A stretch of DNA of 64,000 nt. Origin: Tulasnella sp. 424 (Eukaryota; Basidiomycota; Agaricomycetes; Cantharellales; Tulasnellaceae). Position 1 is the first letter of the stretch, and each line of letters opens with the position of its first letter. Shown here one piece after another: positions 1 to 11,300 of the stretch. Both the position numbers and the translations under genes were made by a program. The stretch covers positions 620,001-684,000 of the forward strand of contig WSUB01000002.1 of the NCBI GenBank assembly GCA_019633425.1, read 5' to 3'. The notes below the pieces were generated by a model that saw only the letters and a list, made by a program, of their open reading frames with translations, did no database searches and was not told where the DNA came from.

Positions 1-2065
1 GCTGCAAGAGGGAGACTACGAACGAACGAGGAGTTCAAAGCGGAGAGGGAGAAATAATAGGTGGGGAAGGGGAAAGGACTCGGGGCAGCCACAAACAGCG
101 AACAGGGGATTAGCTTTTTATCGCTTCTCGTTCGCAGCGCCGGTGGCACCCTTGGTGGTAAGGTCCTGGGCAAAGCCCACGCGAGGAGCCTCTGGTAGCT
201 TGACCTGAGCGTGTTCGCTGCGAGTGTAACGGACGGCACCACCATTCTCAGACTCGCTTCCGGTCTCATCCACATCCGACTCGTATTCCTTGGAGCCAGG
301 CAAGTCGCGGTTATCCGTCCTATGGAAGAAAGGGAGGTAAGCATTTGTAAGAAAGGGAGATTGAAGGAGGGACATACGTAGTGTAGGCCTCCATGGAGAT
401 GTGGACACCCTCGTTCAAGCTCTTGGTCACGCCGAGACGGGAGTTCTTGCCGAAGGGACTCTCGCCGGTGGTCGCTCCACTTGCACGAGGGTTACCCGCG
501 GTCAGGCCGGGTCGGTGACCTTCACCGTGTGTACTATGGCAGAACCGGGGTAAGCTTTAAGCCTCGAGTCCGAGGTAGAAACGCTATACTCACGGAAGGT
601 AAACTTCCTTGGAAGCCCAAGTCGAAAGCCTGACGAAGCCACGGCAAGCGACAATGGAGGAAGCAACTGCCGCCGGAACAGTAGCTATGATGTTCATAGC
701 GGGGTTGAGGTCCAAGAGAAGGAAGACGGTGGCGACGCAATTGGCAGTGAAAGCGACGACGAAATACACGATACCGTCCTGGAAGAGGAGGGACCAAAGA
801 TCGGAGCGACCAGAAGTCCGGATGAGACCGATGGAAGACACCAGCAGAACAAGTAGGTCATATGCCATAGCTAGAGATTGTTTCGTGAGCGGGGTGCCGC
901 AGATTGATGCGAATGAACTTACTGTAAACGTAGATCAAATCCAAGAAGACGGGTACGGTGTCCGTAACAACACAAGCCTTGGCAACGTCAGACCATGATG
1001 CGCGAACGGTAATGACACCGTGGAGGAGAATACCCCATTCTGTGTAAAAGAGCCTCTGTCAGCCCATCTTTCCAGCAGTGGCTGAGCGGAATCACTCACG
1101 GCCGAGGGAAAGAATACACAGAGGGATGACGACCTTAAGATTCCGGCTCCAAACCGCAATGGTACGGAGCATCAAAAGGGTCGAGGCAGTAGCAATCGCG
1201 ATGTTGCCCAACAACTGGTTAAAGACATAGAGCGCCTGGCAGTTCATCTTCGTTGTCGAGTTGAGGGCGATGTTACTGGGAACGGTTGACATAAGACGAT
1301 TGGCTGATTCACTCGGTAAAGATTGTACTCACATGCCAATGAGAGAGAAGAAAAGAGAGTAACGACAGGCGAAGTAGAAGACCATGGGATACTTGAACTT
1401 CCTCTTGCCCATGAAGATGCTCAAATCATAGGGTAGAGTGAGGATGACCTCCCAGCCGTAAAGGCCGACGCAGACGAGCATCAACTTTTGGAAGATGCCT
1501 AGGGATGGCGTATACATGTTAGCGTCAAGGAAGCGGCGAAACAGAGTGCGCCGGAAACGCACCGGCGTCTTCCTGAATGCGGGCAGGATCCATCCAGTTA
1601 ACCATGGTGGCGGACTAGTGCGAAGGTTTGATGGGAAAGGAGCTGGAGAGTTAGGTGTGAGGGTGCGGAAGTGGGAAGGAGAGGATTAATCGACTTGGGG
1701 GGATTTGCCAGTGAGTGAAAGACACAGCTCAGAAGCCATGCCACGCTTTATATCTCGATTTCCACCATTAATCCAAGCCTTCAGTACAGCCCATGAGGCG
1801 CATCCGAAGTATTGCAACTGAATGGGATTGTTGCATCGGCTGTACATGATTGGCTGAAAGAGCATAAAAGGGAGAAGAGGAGAACAACGCCATGCCCAAA
1901 TTTCGTTGTGCACCCATTTGGACGAGCGAATCGGGTAGGACTTCCCTTTGCTTTGTTTCCAATCTGGTATGTTAATCTGAGCCCTGACAGCCAGCGACCA
2001 ATCAGATCGTCAGATCCGATCCCCGATATCAGGGTTGTCGTGCGACATTAGAGCATCGGGCCCTC
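1..2065. repeat. Tandem duplication, unit 1 (7-TM gene and its flanks)
   Basis: This unit matches about 2668-4930 along nearly its whole length, covering the 3' flank, all exons and introns of the 7-TM gene, and the promoter side up to the shared motif gacattag. The left edge runs off the window. Substitutions and small indels, mostly in introns and flanks, separate the copies, so the duplication is not brand new. Positions 2066-2667, between the units, are unique and hold no gene that I can see. Confidence 0.85.
118..1605 (-). CDS. Seven-transmembrane protein, copy 1
   Basis: Function unknown; a plasma or organelle membrane protein of a type common in agaricomycete genomes, with a GPCR-like layout but no family I can name. 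The start is ATG at 1605 (MVNWMDPARIQEDAG), followed by a short intron. Later exons give hydrophobic segments in order: LMLVCVGLYGWEVILTL, YFACRYSLFFSLIGM, QLLGNIAIATASTLLMLRTI, then segments near 1000-1130, 800-960, 700-790 and 620-690, about seven in all. The C-terminal exon (from about 310 down to the TAA at 118) is hydrophilic and acidic, with ESDVDETGSESENGG, and is probably cytosolic. About six introns are inferred. The tandem neighbour at 2795-4462 has the same exon layout. Confidence 0.7.
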
Positions 2066-2794
2066 ATTTCCCGTTGGGGCGGATAGAAGCCGCGTTGAAA
2101 TACAACAGGAGACTGAAAACGGACAGCGGGCAGGCGACGGACTCTGCCGGTGCACCACCGCCACTGATCCCACCACCATCCTCGTGAGGCTGACAATTTG
2201 GAGGGGTTAGGTGTATTTATGTATGGGGTGTCTCTGATTATTTTGACACCTTTTTGACCTCGAAACTTATCCATTGCGTTGCTCAGATTACTGGAGGATA
2301 GCCTAATACTCATCGGTGTCGCTGACCCACTTCGCTCTGTTGCACATTACTTGAAACGCTCGGAAGCTCCCCTGGACTTGGTGATCATCCCTAGACAAGC
2401 GATGGATTTCATTCACGTTTCAAGTTGATCCTTCCCGTGATATCATGGTGCAATAGGACCGGGCCGCTGAATTCCCCTCTCAGACGATGAGCACCCGAAT
2501 ATAACTGGCAACGGTAATATTGAGCTCGATTGATACGGAAAATACGCGATACATATCTACATGCAGATCCAGAAACACCACGATCAAGTTCCGTCGTATA
2601 TATGTTATGGGGAGGTTCGAAAGATTGAATAGAGAGAGAAGAATGTAACCAAGCTCTATAATTCAGAGCCACAAGAGGGAGTGTACGAACGAACGAGGAG
2701 TCCAAAGCGGAGAGGGAAAAATAATAGGCGGAGAAGGGGAAGGGACTAGGGGCAGCCACAAACAGCGAACAGAGGATTGGCTTTTTTTGAAGAT
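1606..2794. other. Intergenic, upstream of 7-TM copy 1
   Basis: The first 450 bp are the promoter side of copy 1 and are repeated upstream of copy 2. The middle (about 2066-2667) is unique. The last 120 bp are the duplicated 3' flank of copy 2. No convincing coding frame is seen. Confidence 0.5.
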
Positions 2795-4462
2795 TTATCG
2801 CTTCTCATTCGCAGCGTCGGTGGCACCCTTGGTGGTAAGGTCCTGCGTAAAGCCCACGCGAGGAGCCTCTGGTAGCTTGACCTGAGCGCGTTCGCTGCGA
2901 GTGTAACGGACTGCACCACCACCATTCTCGGACTCGCTTCCGGTCTCATCCACATCCGATTCGTATTCCTTGGAGCCAGGCAAGTCGCGGTTGTCCGTCC
3001 TATGGAAGGAAAGGAGGTAAGCATTTGTAAGAAAGGGAGACTGAACGAGGGACATACGTAGTGTAGGCCTCCATGGAGATGTGGACACCCTCGTTCAAGC
3101 TCTTGGTCACGCCGAGACGGGAGTTCTTGCCGAAGGNNNNNNNNNNNNNNNNNNNNNNNNNNNNNNNNNNNNNNNNNNNNNNNNNNNNNNNNNNNNNNNN
3201 NNNNNNNNNNNNNNNNNNNNNNNNNNNNNNNNNNNTAGTGTAGGCCTCCATGGAGATGTGGACACCCTCGTTCAAGCTCTTGGTCACGCCGAGACGGGAG
3301 TTCTTGCCGAAGGCAGTCTCGGCGGTCGTTCCACTTCCACGAGGGTTACCCGTGGTCAGGCCGGGTCGGGGACCTTCACCGTGTGTGCTATGGCAGAACG
3401 GGGGTAAGCTTTAAGCCTCGAGTCCGTGATAGAAATGCTATACTCACGGAAGGTAAACCTCCCTGGAAGCCCAAGTCGAAAGCCTGACGAAGCCACGGCA
3501 AGCGACAATGGAGGAAGCAACTGCCGCGGGAACAGTAGCCATGATGTTCATAGCGGGGTTGAGGTCCAAAAGAAGGAAGACGGTGGCGACGCAATTGGCA
3601 GTGAAAGCGACGACGAAATACACGATACCATCCTGGAAGAGGAGGGCCCAAAGATCGGAGCGACCAGAAGTCCGGATGAGACCGATGGAAGACATCAGCA
3701 GGACAAGTAGATCATATGCCATAGCTAGAGAGTGATTCGTAAGCGAGGTGCCGCAGATTGGTGAACGGTCCGAATTAACTTACTGTAGACGTAGATCAAA
3801 TCCAAGAAGATGGGCAAGGTGTCCGTAACAACGCAAGACCTGGCAACGTCGGAGTATATCGCGCGAATTGTAATGACACCGTGGAGGAGAATACCCCATT
3901 CTGTGTAAAAGAATCCATGTCAGGACATCTCTCCAGCAGTGGGTAAGCGGGATCACTTACGGCCGAGGGCAAGGATACCCAGAGGGATGACGACCATAAG
4001 ATTCCTGCTCCAAATCGCTACGGTACGGAGCATCAAAAGGGTCGAGGCAGTAGCAATTGCGATGTTGCCCATCAGCTGGTTGTACACATAGAGCGCCTGG
4101 CAGTTCAACCTCGTTGTCGAGTTGAGGGCGATGTTACTGAAAACGGTGGACATAAGACGATTGCCTGGTGCACTTGGTAAAGATTATACTCACATGCCAA
4201 GGAGAGAGAAGAAAAGAGAGTAACGACAGGCGAAGTAGAAGACCATGGGATACTTGAACTTCCTCTTGCCCGTGAAGATCGTCAAATCATAGGGTAGAGT
4301 GAGGATGAGCTCCCAGCCATAAAGGCCGACACAGACGAGCATCAACTTTTGGAAGATGGCTAGGGATGGCGTACGTCAGCGTCAGGGAAGAGGCGAAACA
4401 GAGTGTGACGGAAACGCACCGGCGTCTTCCTGAATGCGGGCAGGATCCATCCAGTTAACCAT
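2795..4462 (-). CDS. Seven-transmembrane protein, copy 2 (contains assembly gap)
   Basis: Tandem paralogue of the gene at 118-1605, with the same start peptide, exon order and acidic tail; the TAA is at 2795-2797. The first intron is a few bases shorter than in copy 1, and the transmembrane exons differ by scattered substitutions. The exon at about 3060-3390 carries the N run. The 78 bases on each side of it are identical, and joining them once leaves an open frame that matches copy 1, so the gene is probably intact in the real genome. The role is unknown, as for copy 1. No splice or stop defect is visible outside the gap. Confidence 0.65.
3059..3313. other. 99-N scaffold gap flanked by identical 78-bp sequence
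   Basis: Bases 3059-3136 and 3236-3313 are identical and separated only by Ns (3137-3235). Copy 1 of the gene has this sequence once. The simplest reading is two contig ends that overlap but were scaffolded with a filler gap. Confidence 0.9.
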
Positions 4463-5950
4463 GGTGGCGGACTAGCGCGAAGGGCTGATAGGAAGGGGTT
4501 GGAGAGTTAGGTGTGGAGTGGGAAGGAAGGAGAGGATTGATCGACTTGGGGGGGATTTGCCAGTGAGTGAAACACACAGCTCAGAAGCCCATGCCAGGAT
4601 TTATATCTCGATTTTCACTATTAAGCCAAGCCTCTAGTACAGCCTAGCCTTGCAACTGAATGGGATTGTTGCATCCGCTGTACATGATTGGCTGAAAGAG
4701 GATGAAAGGGAACCGAGGAGAACAGCACCATGCCCGATTAGATCGCCCAAATTTCAAGTTTTCGTTGTGTACCCATTTGGACGAGCGAATCGGGTATGAC
4801 TTCCCTTTGATTTGTTACCAATCGGGAATGTTAATCTAAGCCCTGACAGCCACGACCAATCAGATTGTCTGATCCGATTCCCGATATCAGGGTCGCCGTG
4901 GGACATTAGGGCAGGGGGACCTCATCTCCGGTTGTCCTTAACGTTAAGCCCGCATTAGTCCAAAGGAGAAGTGGTCCAGAAGGTCTCGTGGATGCTACTC
5001 TCGGCAAAAGCCAGTGGGGTCGACGCGATAAGGCAGGTTATTACGAGGCTCGCCTTGATGCCTTTGTCGTGGTTGTCAAACCTTGACATCGCTTCCATCC
5101 GAAGCGTCGCCTGAAGGAACAATGTAGTTGGTGAGAAGAGGGGCGATGAGAGGAGAGATTCATTAGCGCAACGGTGGTCTCTTATACGTCACGGAAGCCG
5201 AGTTCGCCGGTTGAATGAGTACGGGTTTCACCTATTGTGACATGGGATAATGGTCTGGGGGATTTCAGAACCTTGCACTCGTACGCACGAGTAAGCAAGC
5301 TTGAATAACAGGTTATGCGGTGTACGGCTCGTGTAATTAATGAAGCCGATGGATTATCGATGGGATATAATTTCGACACGTTGGGAGTCCAGCCAAGCCA
5401 CGACAAGTAGCTTCGCCTTTCTGCCCAGTCTCGTCCGCCCCTTGCCTGGAGCGCCGATCCCTTGATAGAGTGAGTTCGCCGTAAAGGATGGCGAGACAGA
5501 AGCCTTTGCAAATATATGCAGACAATTCAGTTGAGAGCGAAAAAGAATAAAAGGATCATCATAGGCGCAAGGTGGCCAATTGCGCCTTCCCACCTCGCCC
5601 TCCCTCAGATCCTCAAAGTGCTGTCAGCCAAGAAATTTGAAAGGATGTACAGCTCGTTCCTCTCCCTCTTCAACGTCGTCCAGATCGCCACCAGCGGCAT
5701 CGTTCAGAGCCCAACTCCAGCCACCGACGCCCTAGGTCGCCTCTCTGAGTGTTCATCCCTCTAGCCATTTGACATCTCAGCTGGCGCAACACCCACCTTC
5801 ACTCACATCATTCACCATCCTTCACGTTCCGCTCTCTCGACTCCTCTCACTCTCTCATACCAACTTCACATTTCCTACCTTCTTGTCTCTCCCTCGCTCT
5901 CTCTCGCTTCGCTTTCTTTCCTCTTTTTCTTTTTCTGTTTCGCTCTGTAA
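4463..5950. other. Gene-poor stretch upstream of 7-TM copy 2
   Basis: The first 470 bp are duplicated promoter sequence. After 4930 the sequence is unique, with only short frames. One small minus-strand frame with a hydrophobic core is listed separately. From about 5780 to 5950 the plus strand is strongly pyrimidine-rich, like the leaders of well-expressed basidiomycete genes. Confidence 0.5.
4955..5098 (-). CDS. Possible 47-residue secreted-type peptide
   Basis: A short frame starting at ATG 5098 (or 5089) and ending at TAA 4955. After a charged start (MEAMSRFDNHDKGIK) comes a hydrophobic run, ASLVITCLIASTPLAFA, which looks like a signal peptide with a plausible A-F-A cleavage site, leaving about 15 residues (ESSIHETFWTTSPLD). 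Nothing else supports it. It could be chance in a gene-poor region, or the first exon of a longer spliced gene. Confidence 0.2.
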   Translation of the reverse strand: MEAMSRFDNHDKGIKASLVITCLIASTPLAFAESSIHETFWTTSPLD

Positions 5951-6140
5951 AATGTCTTTCTCTTCTTTCGCTTTCCCTCGCGTTCTCTATTATCTCTTCT
6001 GGCCTCAGCTGTCGCTGCTGGAACAGTGGCATTCGCCCGAGTCGGCGGGCAGGTCACACATGGTCACTGGAACATGTGGCCTTGTGACTTGGGAGACCCA
6101 TGGCCATGAAGCAGAAAGTGAGGACTGTTCTTGGAATTAA
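5951..6140 (+). CDS. Doubtful short gene behind a pyrimidine-rich leader
   Basis: An ATG at 5951 follows a long CT-rich tract, as in real fungal promoters, and opens a 62-residue frame to a TAA at 6138-6140. The protein resembles nothing I know. A good-looking intron follows at once (AAG|gtgagc at 6141 to ttttccag near 6216). In another frame, bases 5985-6030 encode LLSLLASAVAAGTVAFARV, a signal-peptide-like core that the ATG frame cannot reach without a frame change. This may be a decayed small secreted-protein gene or a non-coding transcript. Confidence 0.2.
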
Positions 6141-8339
6141 GGTGAGCCAATGCGATATCGAACAGATGCAACCGACTTCCGGACGGCGAAACTTACGTTG
6201 CGATCTTTTCCAGCTTTGAATCGCTACGCGTTTGGTCACGGTACTTCGGACTCTCTCGCTACTCACCTCTCAACCCTTGCCTCTTGAAACCTCTTGTACG
6301 ATTCGTTCCTGTTACCTATCTCTTTTGTTCCGTCTCTTGTATATATTCTCTATCGCACTTTCGCTCGACTTGAAACGCCCACAGACGTGGGTAAATCTAT
6401 CAGTTTGCTTGTTCTCTGCTGGCGAATTGGCGTGGGAGCGACCAACCCAACTGTCGAGCTGGACACGGAGTCAATAGCCACGTCGTAATGGTCACAACTT
6501 GCTGGCACCGAAGGAGACAAGTATGGACTGTCGGCACCTCGCTTTCGGCAGATATCGCCCAGGGAATTGGTCAACAACGTCAACTGATCGAACCACCAGC
6601 CTTGTGGAAACATATTGAACCTGCGTCCAAGAAGTCTTAAGACTTGAAGGCGCCTTGAAAGCGGTATCGCAATAGCCGCTTTCCCGAGGGTCTTTTGCTG
6701 AAGCTCGAATGCCGGCCGCTGCGCGCGTCGTCGTTGGCAAGTGAAACGTGGAACCAGGGAAGAGAAAAACCCGTGGCCAAGTTACAAGCATATTTGACGT
6801 CCTTTTATTTCAGTCGCTTGCCCTGGCTTCCGGGATGTGCTGGTACACTGGATGCCTCCAAAAGCAGTCAAGCCGCTTATGGTCGAACCTCCAAGTACGA
6901 GCTGCCTTCCAGGGAATTCGATCAGCAAACGCCAACTAATCGAGCCAAAAGCCTCGCGGAAACACATAGAAACAGTGTTCTGGAGGTCAAAAGGGGGGAA
7001 GCGGAATGGCAGTGGTCGCTTTTCTGAAACCCTCTTGCTTTTTTGCTCTCAACTCGGCTGCTGTGCTGTCGTAGAGCAAGTGAAACGTGAAACCAGGGGG
7101 AAAAGAACCATGACCAAGTTCCACACAGGGCTGTACGTCCCTTCGTTCCAGTCGCTTGCCGTGGTGTTCTGGGACATGTTGGTGCCTTCTTTGGATGATG
7201 CCGAAAGCAGCAACGCCGCTTCTCGACCCTCATTGCTCATTTTGCAACGGCAGCTCTTATGACTTTCGCGATGCGTCGACTATCTCAGAACCGCATCTAC
7301 CTGCGCAGGGCATTCTATCCCGTAGCGTCAAGAAGTCTCGACTCAATAGCGTCTCGCTGTTCGGTAAAAACCGCGTCGTCGGGAGAAGCGCCTGCGCGGG
7401 TACTGTGACGCGGACAAGGGGACTGCATGCCGTTCGAGGGGATGAAAGCCCTCAAAAAGCATCGTCTCTGGAAGAATGTGATGAATGGCGAGTACAGCAC
7501 CTCTCCTGGATGAAATTTCCATGGGTTGGTGTTGCCTTTTGCGCGTCAATCCCCATCCTGCCGGAGAAATATCGAGATCTGTTTCGTGATGAGTTGAAGT
7601 GATGATGCGAAATGCGGCATAGCTTGATCAAAAGAATACCGAACGGTGATAGGTCGGGAATGCCGAACAAATCAAGGGGGGCTTGCCGCCGGGGTGGGGC
7701 GGTGGATTGCCGGATTCGGTGAAAATCGTCGGGGTGGGTAGGAGGGCTGTGAATTACTTGGAGCACGCGGGGGCCCAACTTTCAGGAGGTCCATTCATGT
7801 GCATCAGTGGGATTCACATGTAGAGTCACTGCCCTCCGTTTGTTCGCAGAATTCTATTGATCTCCTTTCCGAACCAGGCGGTCCCCGACTCCGTGGGTAA
7901 CGGCGGTCGGCGGCGGTCCCGCCCAGAAGATCGAACCCGAGCCCGTCCAAATCCACGAATGCAGTACTGAGCTCGTTCGGTCCACCACAGGGGGGTGCAC
8001 AATATTTGCGCTCCTCTGCTTGTTTACGACGAGCAAATCGGCCACTCAGCTGGGGCAGGCGATACGCTTCTGCACTTATACTTAGCCTCGCATATGTTGC
8101 TAATTCAAATATAGTTCACGGTCATTGCGGCGACAAAAAAAAGGGCCATGGCGACCCGGGGGTCATAAATTTGGAATTATGCATGCCGAACATGGCTGTA
8201 ATAAGTATATAGGAAACAAAAAAAGAAATCGAGTGAGGAACCAAAAATAAAGGTCCGCATGAGATGAACGTTCAAAGTCCGTCGTTGAAAAAAAAAGTTC
8301 GTCTTATCGTCCGTCGCGAGGTCCTCGAAGACTACTTCT
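6141..8339. other. Gene-poor stretch with diverged tandem repeat
   Basis: No frame here has the composition of a real protein. It holds the two-copy repeat described separately. The rest, 7260-8339, shows only short mixed frames and, at its right end, the probable 3' UTR of the minus-strand membrane-protein gene. Confidence 0.45.
6540..7260. repeat. Two-copy diverged tandem repeat, period about 340-350 bp
   Basis: Several landmarks recur in order: agggaatt then caac and ctgatcgaacc/ctaatcgagcc (6561 and 6911); gtgaaacgtg then accaggg and agaa (6741 and 7080); and cagtcgcttgcc (about 6812 and 7150). Spacing is 350 at the left and 339 at the right, so indels have accumulated. No single frame is kept across both copies, which argues against a repeated protein domain. 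Confidence 0.7.
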
Positions 8340-11300
8340 CTAGATTGCCCGCCCAGTCACAAACTGGTCATCCGAATCAGCCGTCGTCGCGCTCCTCATG
8401 CTACCCTCGGCATTCAACAACCGAATGGTCGTTCCCCATTGCACTTCGTCTTCGTCCTCTTCGTGCTCTTTTCTAGGAGGGTGAGGCCAAGCGGTGAAAG
8501 GTGTCGGTGACACCAAGGCTTGTGTTGGAGTTGGCGGGAGTGGCCTGCGAGCTGGAGTCGCTTGCTGCTGTGGACTGGGTCTCCTCGGCGTGGTTTCTCC
8601 CTCCCTAGCAGAGGTGCCGGCACGTTCATACCACCCATCACCCTGGCCGGCGCGACTCCTAGCCTTGCTCGATCGATACGGTAAGCTCGAGTCTTCCGCA
8701 TCCTCCTCCGCCTTTAGAGATTCCAACAGCCCACGATCATCATCCTCATCCTCCAAGCTAGCCCCTTCATAGGCAATATCAGCTTCCACCTGCTCCATTT
8801 CTTCTTCCTCGGTCTGGGGTTCCAAGCCTGGCGGGTAACGAGGCGACGAGCTCCTGCTCCTCTCCATATCGGGGACTCGGAAGGTCACCCACGATTGAGC
8901 GCGAGTTTGAGGATCCCCACCGTCCTCCAAAGCCGCTATGAGGGTCGCCGTGCTCGCGTTCGTCGAGGTGCTTTGGCAAGGAAGAGGCTCCTCCTCTCCG
9001 ACCAACGCCAAAGACGAAGTGCTAGCTGGGAAGCCAGTTGGCCTTTTGGGGAACTTGGCCTCTGAGTAGGCCCGATTGAACTCCCTCGTCATGGGGACAA
9101 CTGTCCTCTGACCCGCACCGTTATTCGACTCCACATTGTCATTCGTTACGCGGGCCGGACTCCCTGATCCTGAAGGTCCAGGAGCGACGGCGAAGTACGT
9201 GGGAGGCAGCTTCTCCGTATCCGGATTCGGGATGACATTGTACGACGTCGGCAACGGTCCAGCGTTCTTTCGGAGGTCTCGCATGTACTCGGAAGAGTAA
9301 AGCGAGTTGGTGCGCCCAAGGCCTGGTCTTGGTTCGGCCTCTGGATCTTCATCGTCGTCCAAACTGGTAATGATGCTGTATTTGCCCTTTTGACCAGCCC
9401 TACTGGGTCGTCGAACGGGCGTATCCGTCAAGGGCGTTCCAGCTGGAGAGCTTGCATTGGTCCTCCGTCTAGGACTTTGTCCGAACCCGCCGCCGGGAGA
9501 CGGTGTGAACCCACCAGGAGGCGGGAGTCTTTGAGATCGTGGGGTGCCGACCCACGCGCCCGTCATGGCTTTCCCATTCGGACCTGCAGTCGTCAACTCT
9601 GTCGTGCTGTTCCCAAGTAACGATGGTGAATCCTCTTGGGTCTTTGAACCGGTTTGATTGCGTCCTTTGTCACTCTTCTTCGCACGGGCGAAGAGCCAGT
9701 ACCGGACGATCATGTAGATGAAAACGAAGAGTAATGCACCACCAACGATTGCCGTAGCGATGATCCAAAGATGACTGGTCCACCACTGTACCGTAGTCTG
9801 TGGAGGGGAGGTCGCCGTAGGGTTGCGGCTTTGGGGGTTGGTTGTAAAATTGAATGGAGGGGAGGGAGAAAAACACGTGTATCAAAGGAAGACATAAAAA
9901 ACGACGGGTTAACACCACCCAACGTGATTAGAACGAAAAGGTATTAAACGAGACATTCCGACTTACGGAGCAATGGAAGCTGCCGGGGTAGACGAACTCG
10001 TGGTCATCGTCCTGCCGCTGTAGATCGACAAAAGTTGCGGGTTGTTCGGTGCCAGCGTCTGGGCTTTGTCCAAGCACGAGGCACTCGAGTCCTCTGTCGA
10101 GGAAGATGAAGCGGCACCAACGGCGAACAAGGGCGCTATGGCACCTAGACCTGTAGAATCCTCAACTGCGACTTTTTTGCCGGGCGCATCATGAAGGGAC
10201 AACGAACAAAATTATGGAAAATCACCCCCGGATAATGTTTTGGAGGGGTCGGATCGCCGGAAGGCCGGAATATCGTTATCCGGATTCCCGATCGTTTGTT
10301 TTCGTTTGTTTGTTCGCAATTAGTTACGGAAAGAAGCGGCACCGCGCCGTGCGGAGGAGATAAGTAGTGAAAGACGAAAAGAAGGATCGCACCAGAAGTC
10401 CGAAAGATCGCAGCAGGCCGGGACAAGAGCGTGGGTGTTCGTTGGAAGAACCACGGCGACCGTAGGAGGGTTGGAAGGGGTGGACCACGTATCGGTGACG
10501 TGCGTCGTGTGGATTCAGTGGCACAAGTTGTCGGTGGCCCCAGGTTCCAAAGACGAGAATGGTAATCCATAGAAGAGAGCGCCGTCCCGTAAACCGAGGA
10601 AGCAGCGCGACCCCGAATAATCATTTGGTAATTTCGGGCAAGCCATCGTCGGGGGCGGGAAAAGGCGTCGGAGGAAGAAATCAGGTACAACATATCGTCA
10701 GTGACCGACTCCGACTCGAAGGAGGGGGCTTGACAGCACCAAGGGAGTGTTCAATGTAACTTACGGAGGATGTTTGTCCCAGCCTCGACATCAAGTGTGT
10801 ATTCCTATAAAAGGCAAGTCCAACAGTAAGTCCGCGATTAATCCGATAAGCGGCGAAATTCCTTCAAAGTGGCTTTTTTTTTTTTGTGAACTTTGGGTGT
10901 GATGGTACCCCAAGCCCCCGTGAGCGAACAAGCGCATGCGAGTGTGGGATTTCGCAAGCATGTTCCCGAGGAGGTCTCCGAATAGTGATTATACTCACAA
11001 AGTCACCGGTCGAGAAAAATACGCTCTTCGGTGGGATCTGTCAAAGCAAAGTCCATTTACCGAAGATGGAACAAATGATAAGTTAGCGTGGCGTCCCCGG
11101 GAATATACTCGAGAATGGTTAATCTTGATTGTGGAGATGGGACTCACACCTTTGGGTAGGACGGTAAACTTGTAAGGAGGCTTTCCGCCCCGCACGGAAA
11201 TGGGTAAGCTTGCGCATTGTACAAATGATCTATAGTTTAAAGAGACCGGATGGACGTGCTTTTAGTAATTCGGAAATTATAATGGGGCAGTCTACGTTTT

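Larger units (their letters stand above)
2668..4930. repeat. Tandem duplication, unit 2
   Basis: Second copy of the unit that starts at position 1. It is interrupted by a run of 99 Ns (3137-3235) with repeated flanks. Homology with unit 1 fades beyond about 4930, where unique sequence begins. Confidence 0.85.

Noticed and set aside
6837..7262. 141-codon frame across the tandem repeat
   Set aside because: The frame is not kept between the two repeat units, and the composition is not protein-like.
7900..7960. tRNA-like T-loop (reverse strand gggttcgatc)
   Set aside because: The bases around the loop do not pair into a T-stem, and no acceptor stem or anticodon arm is found nearby.
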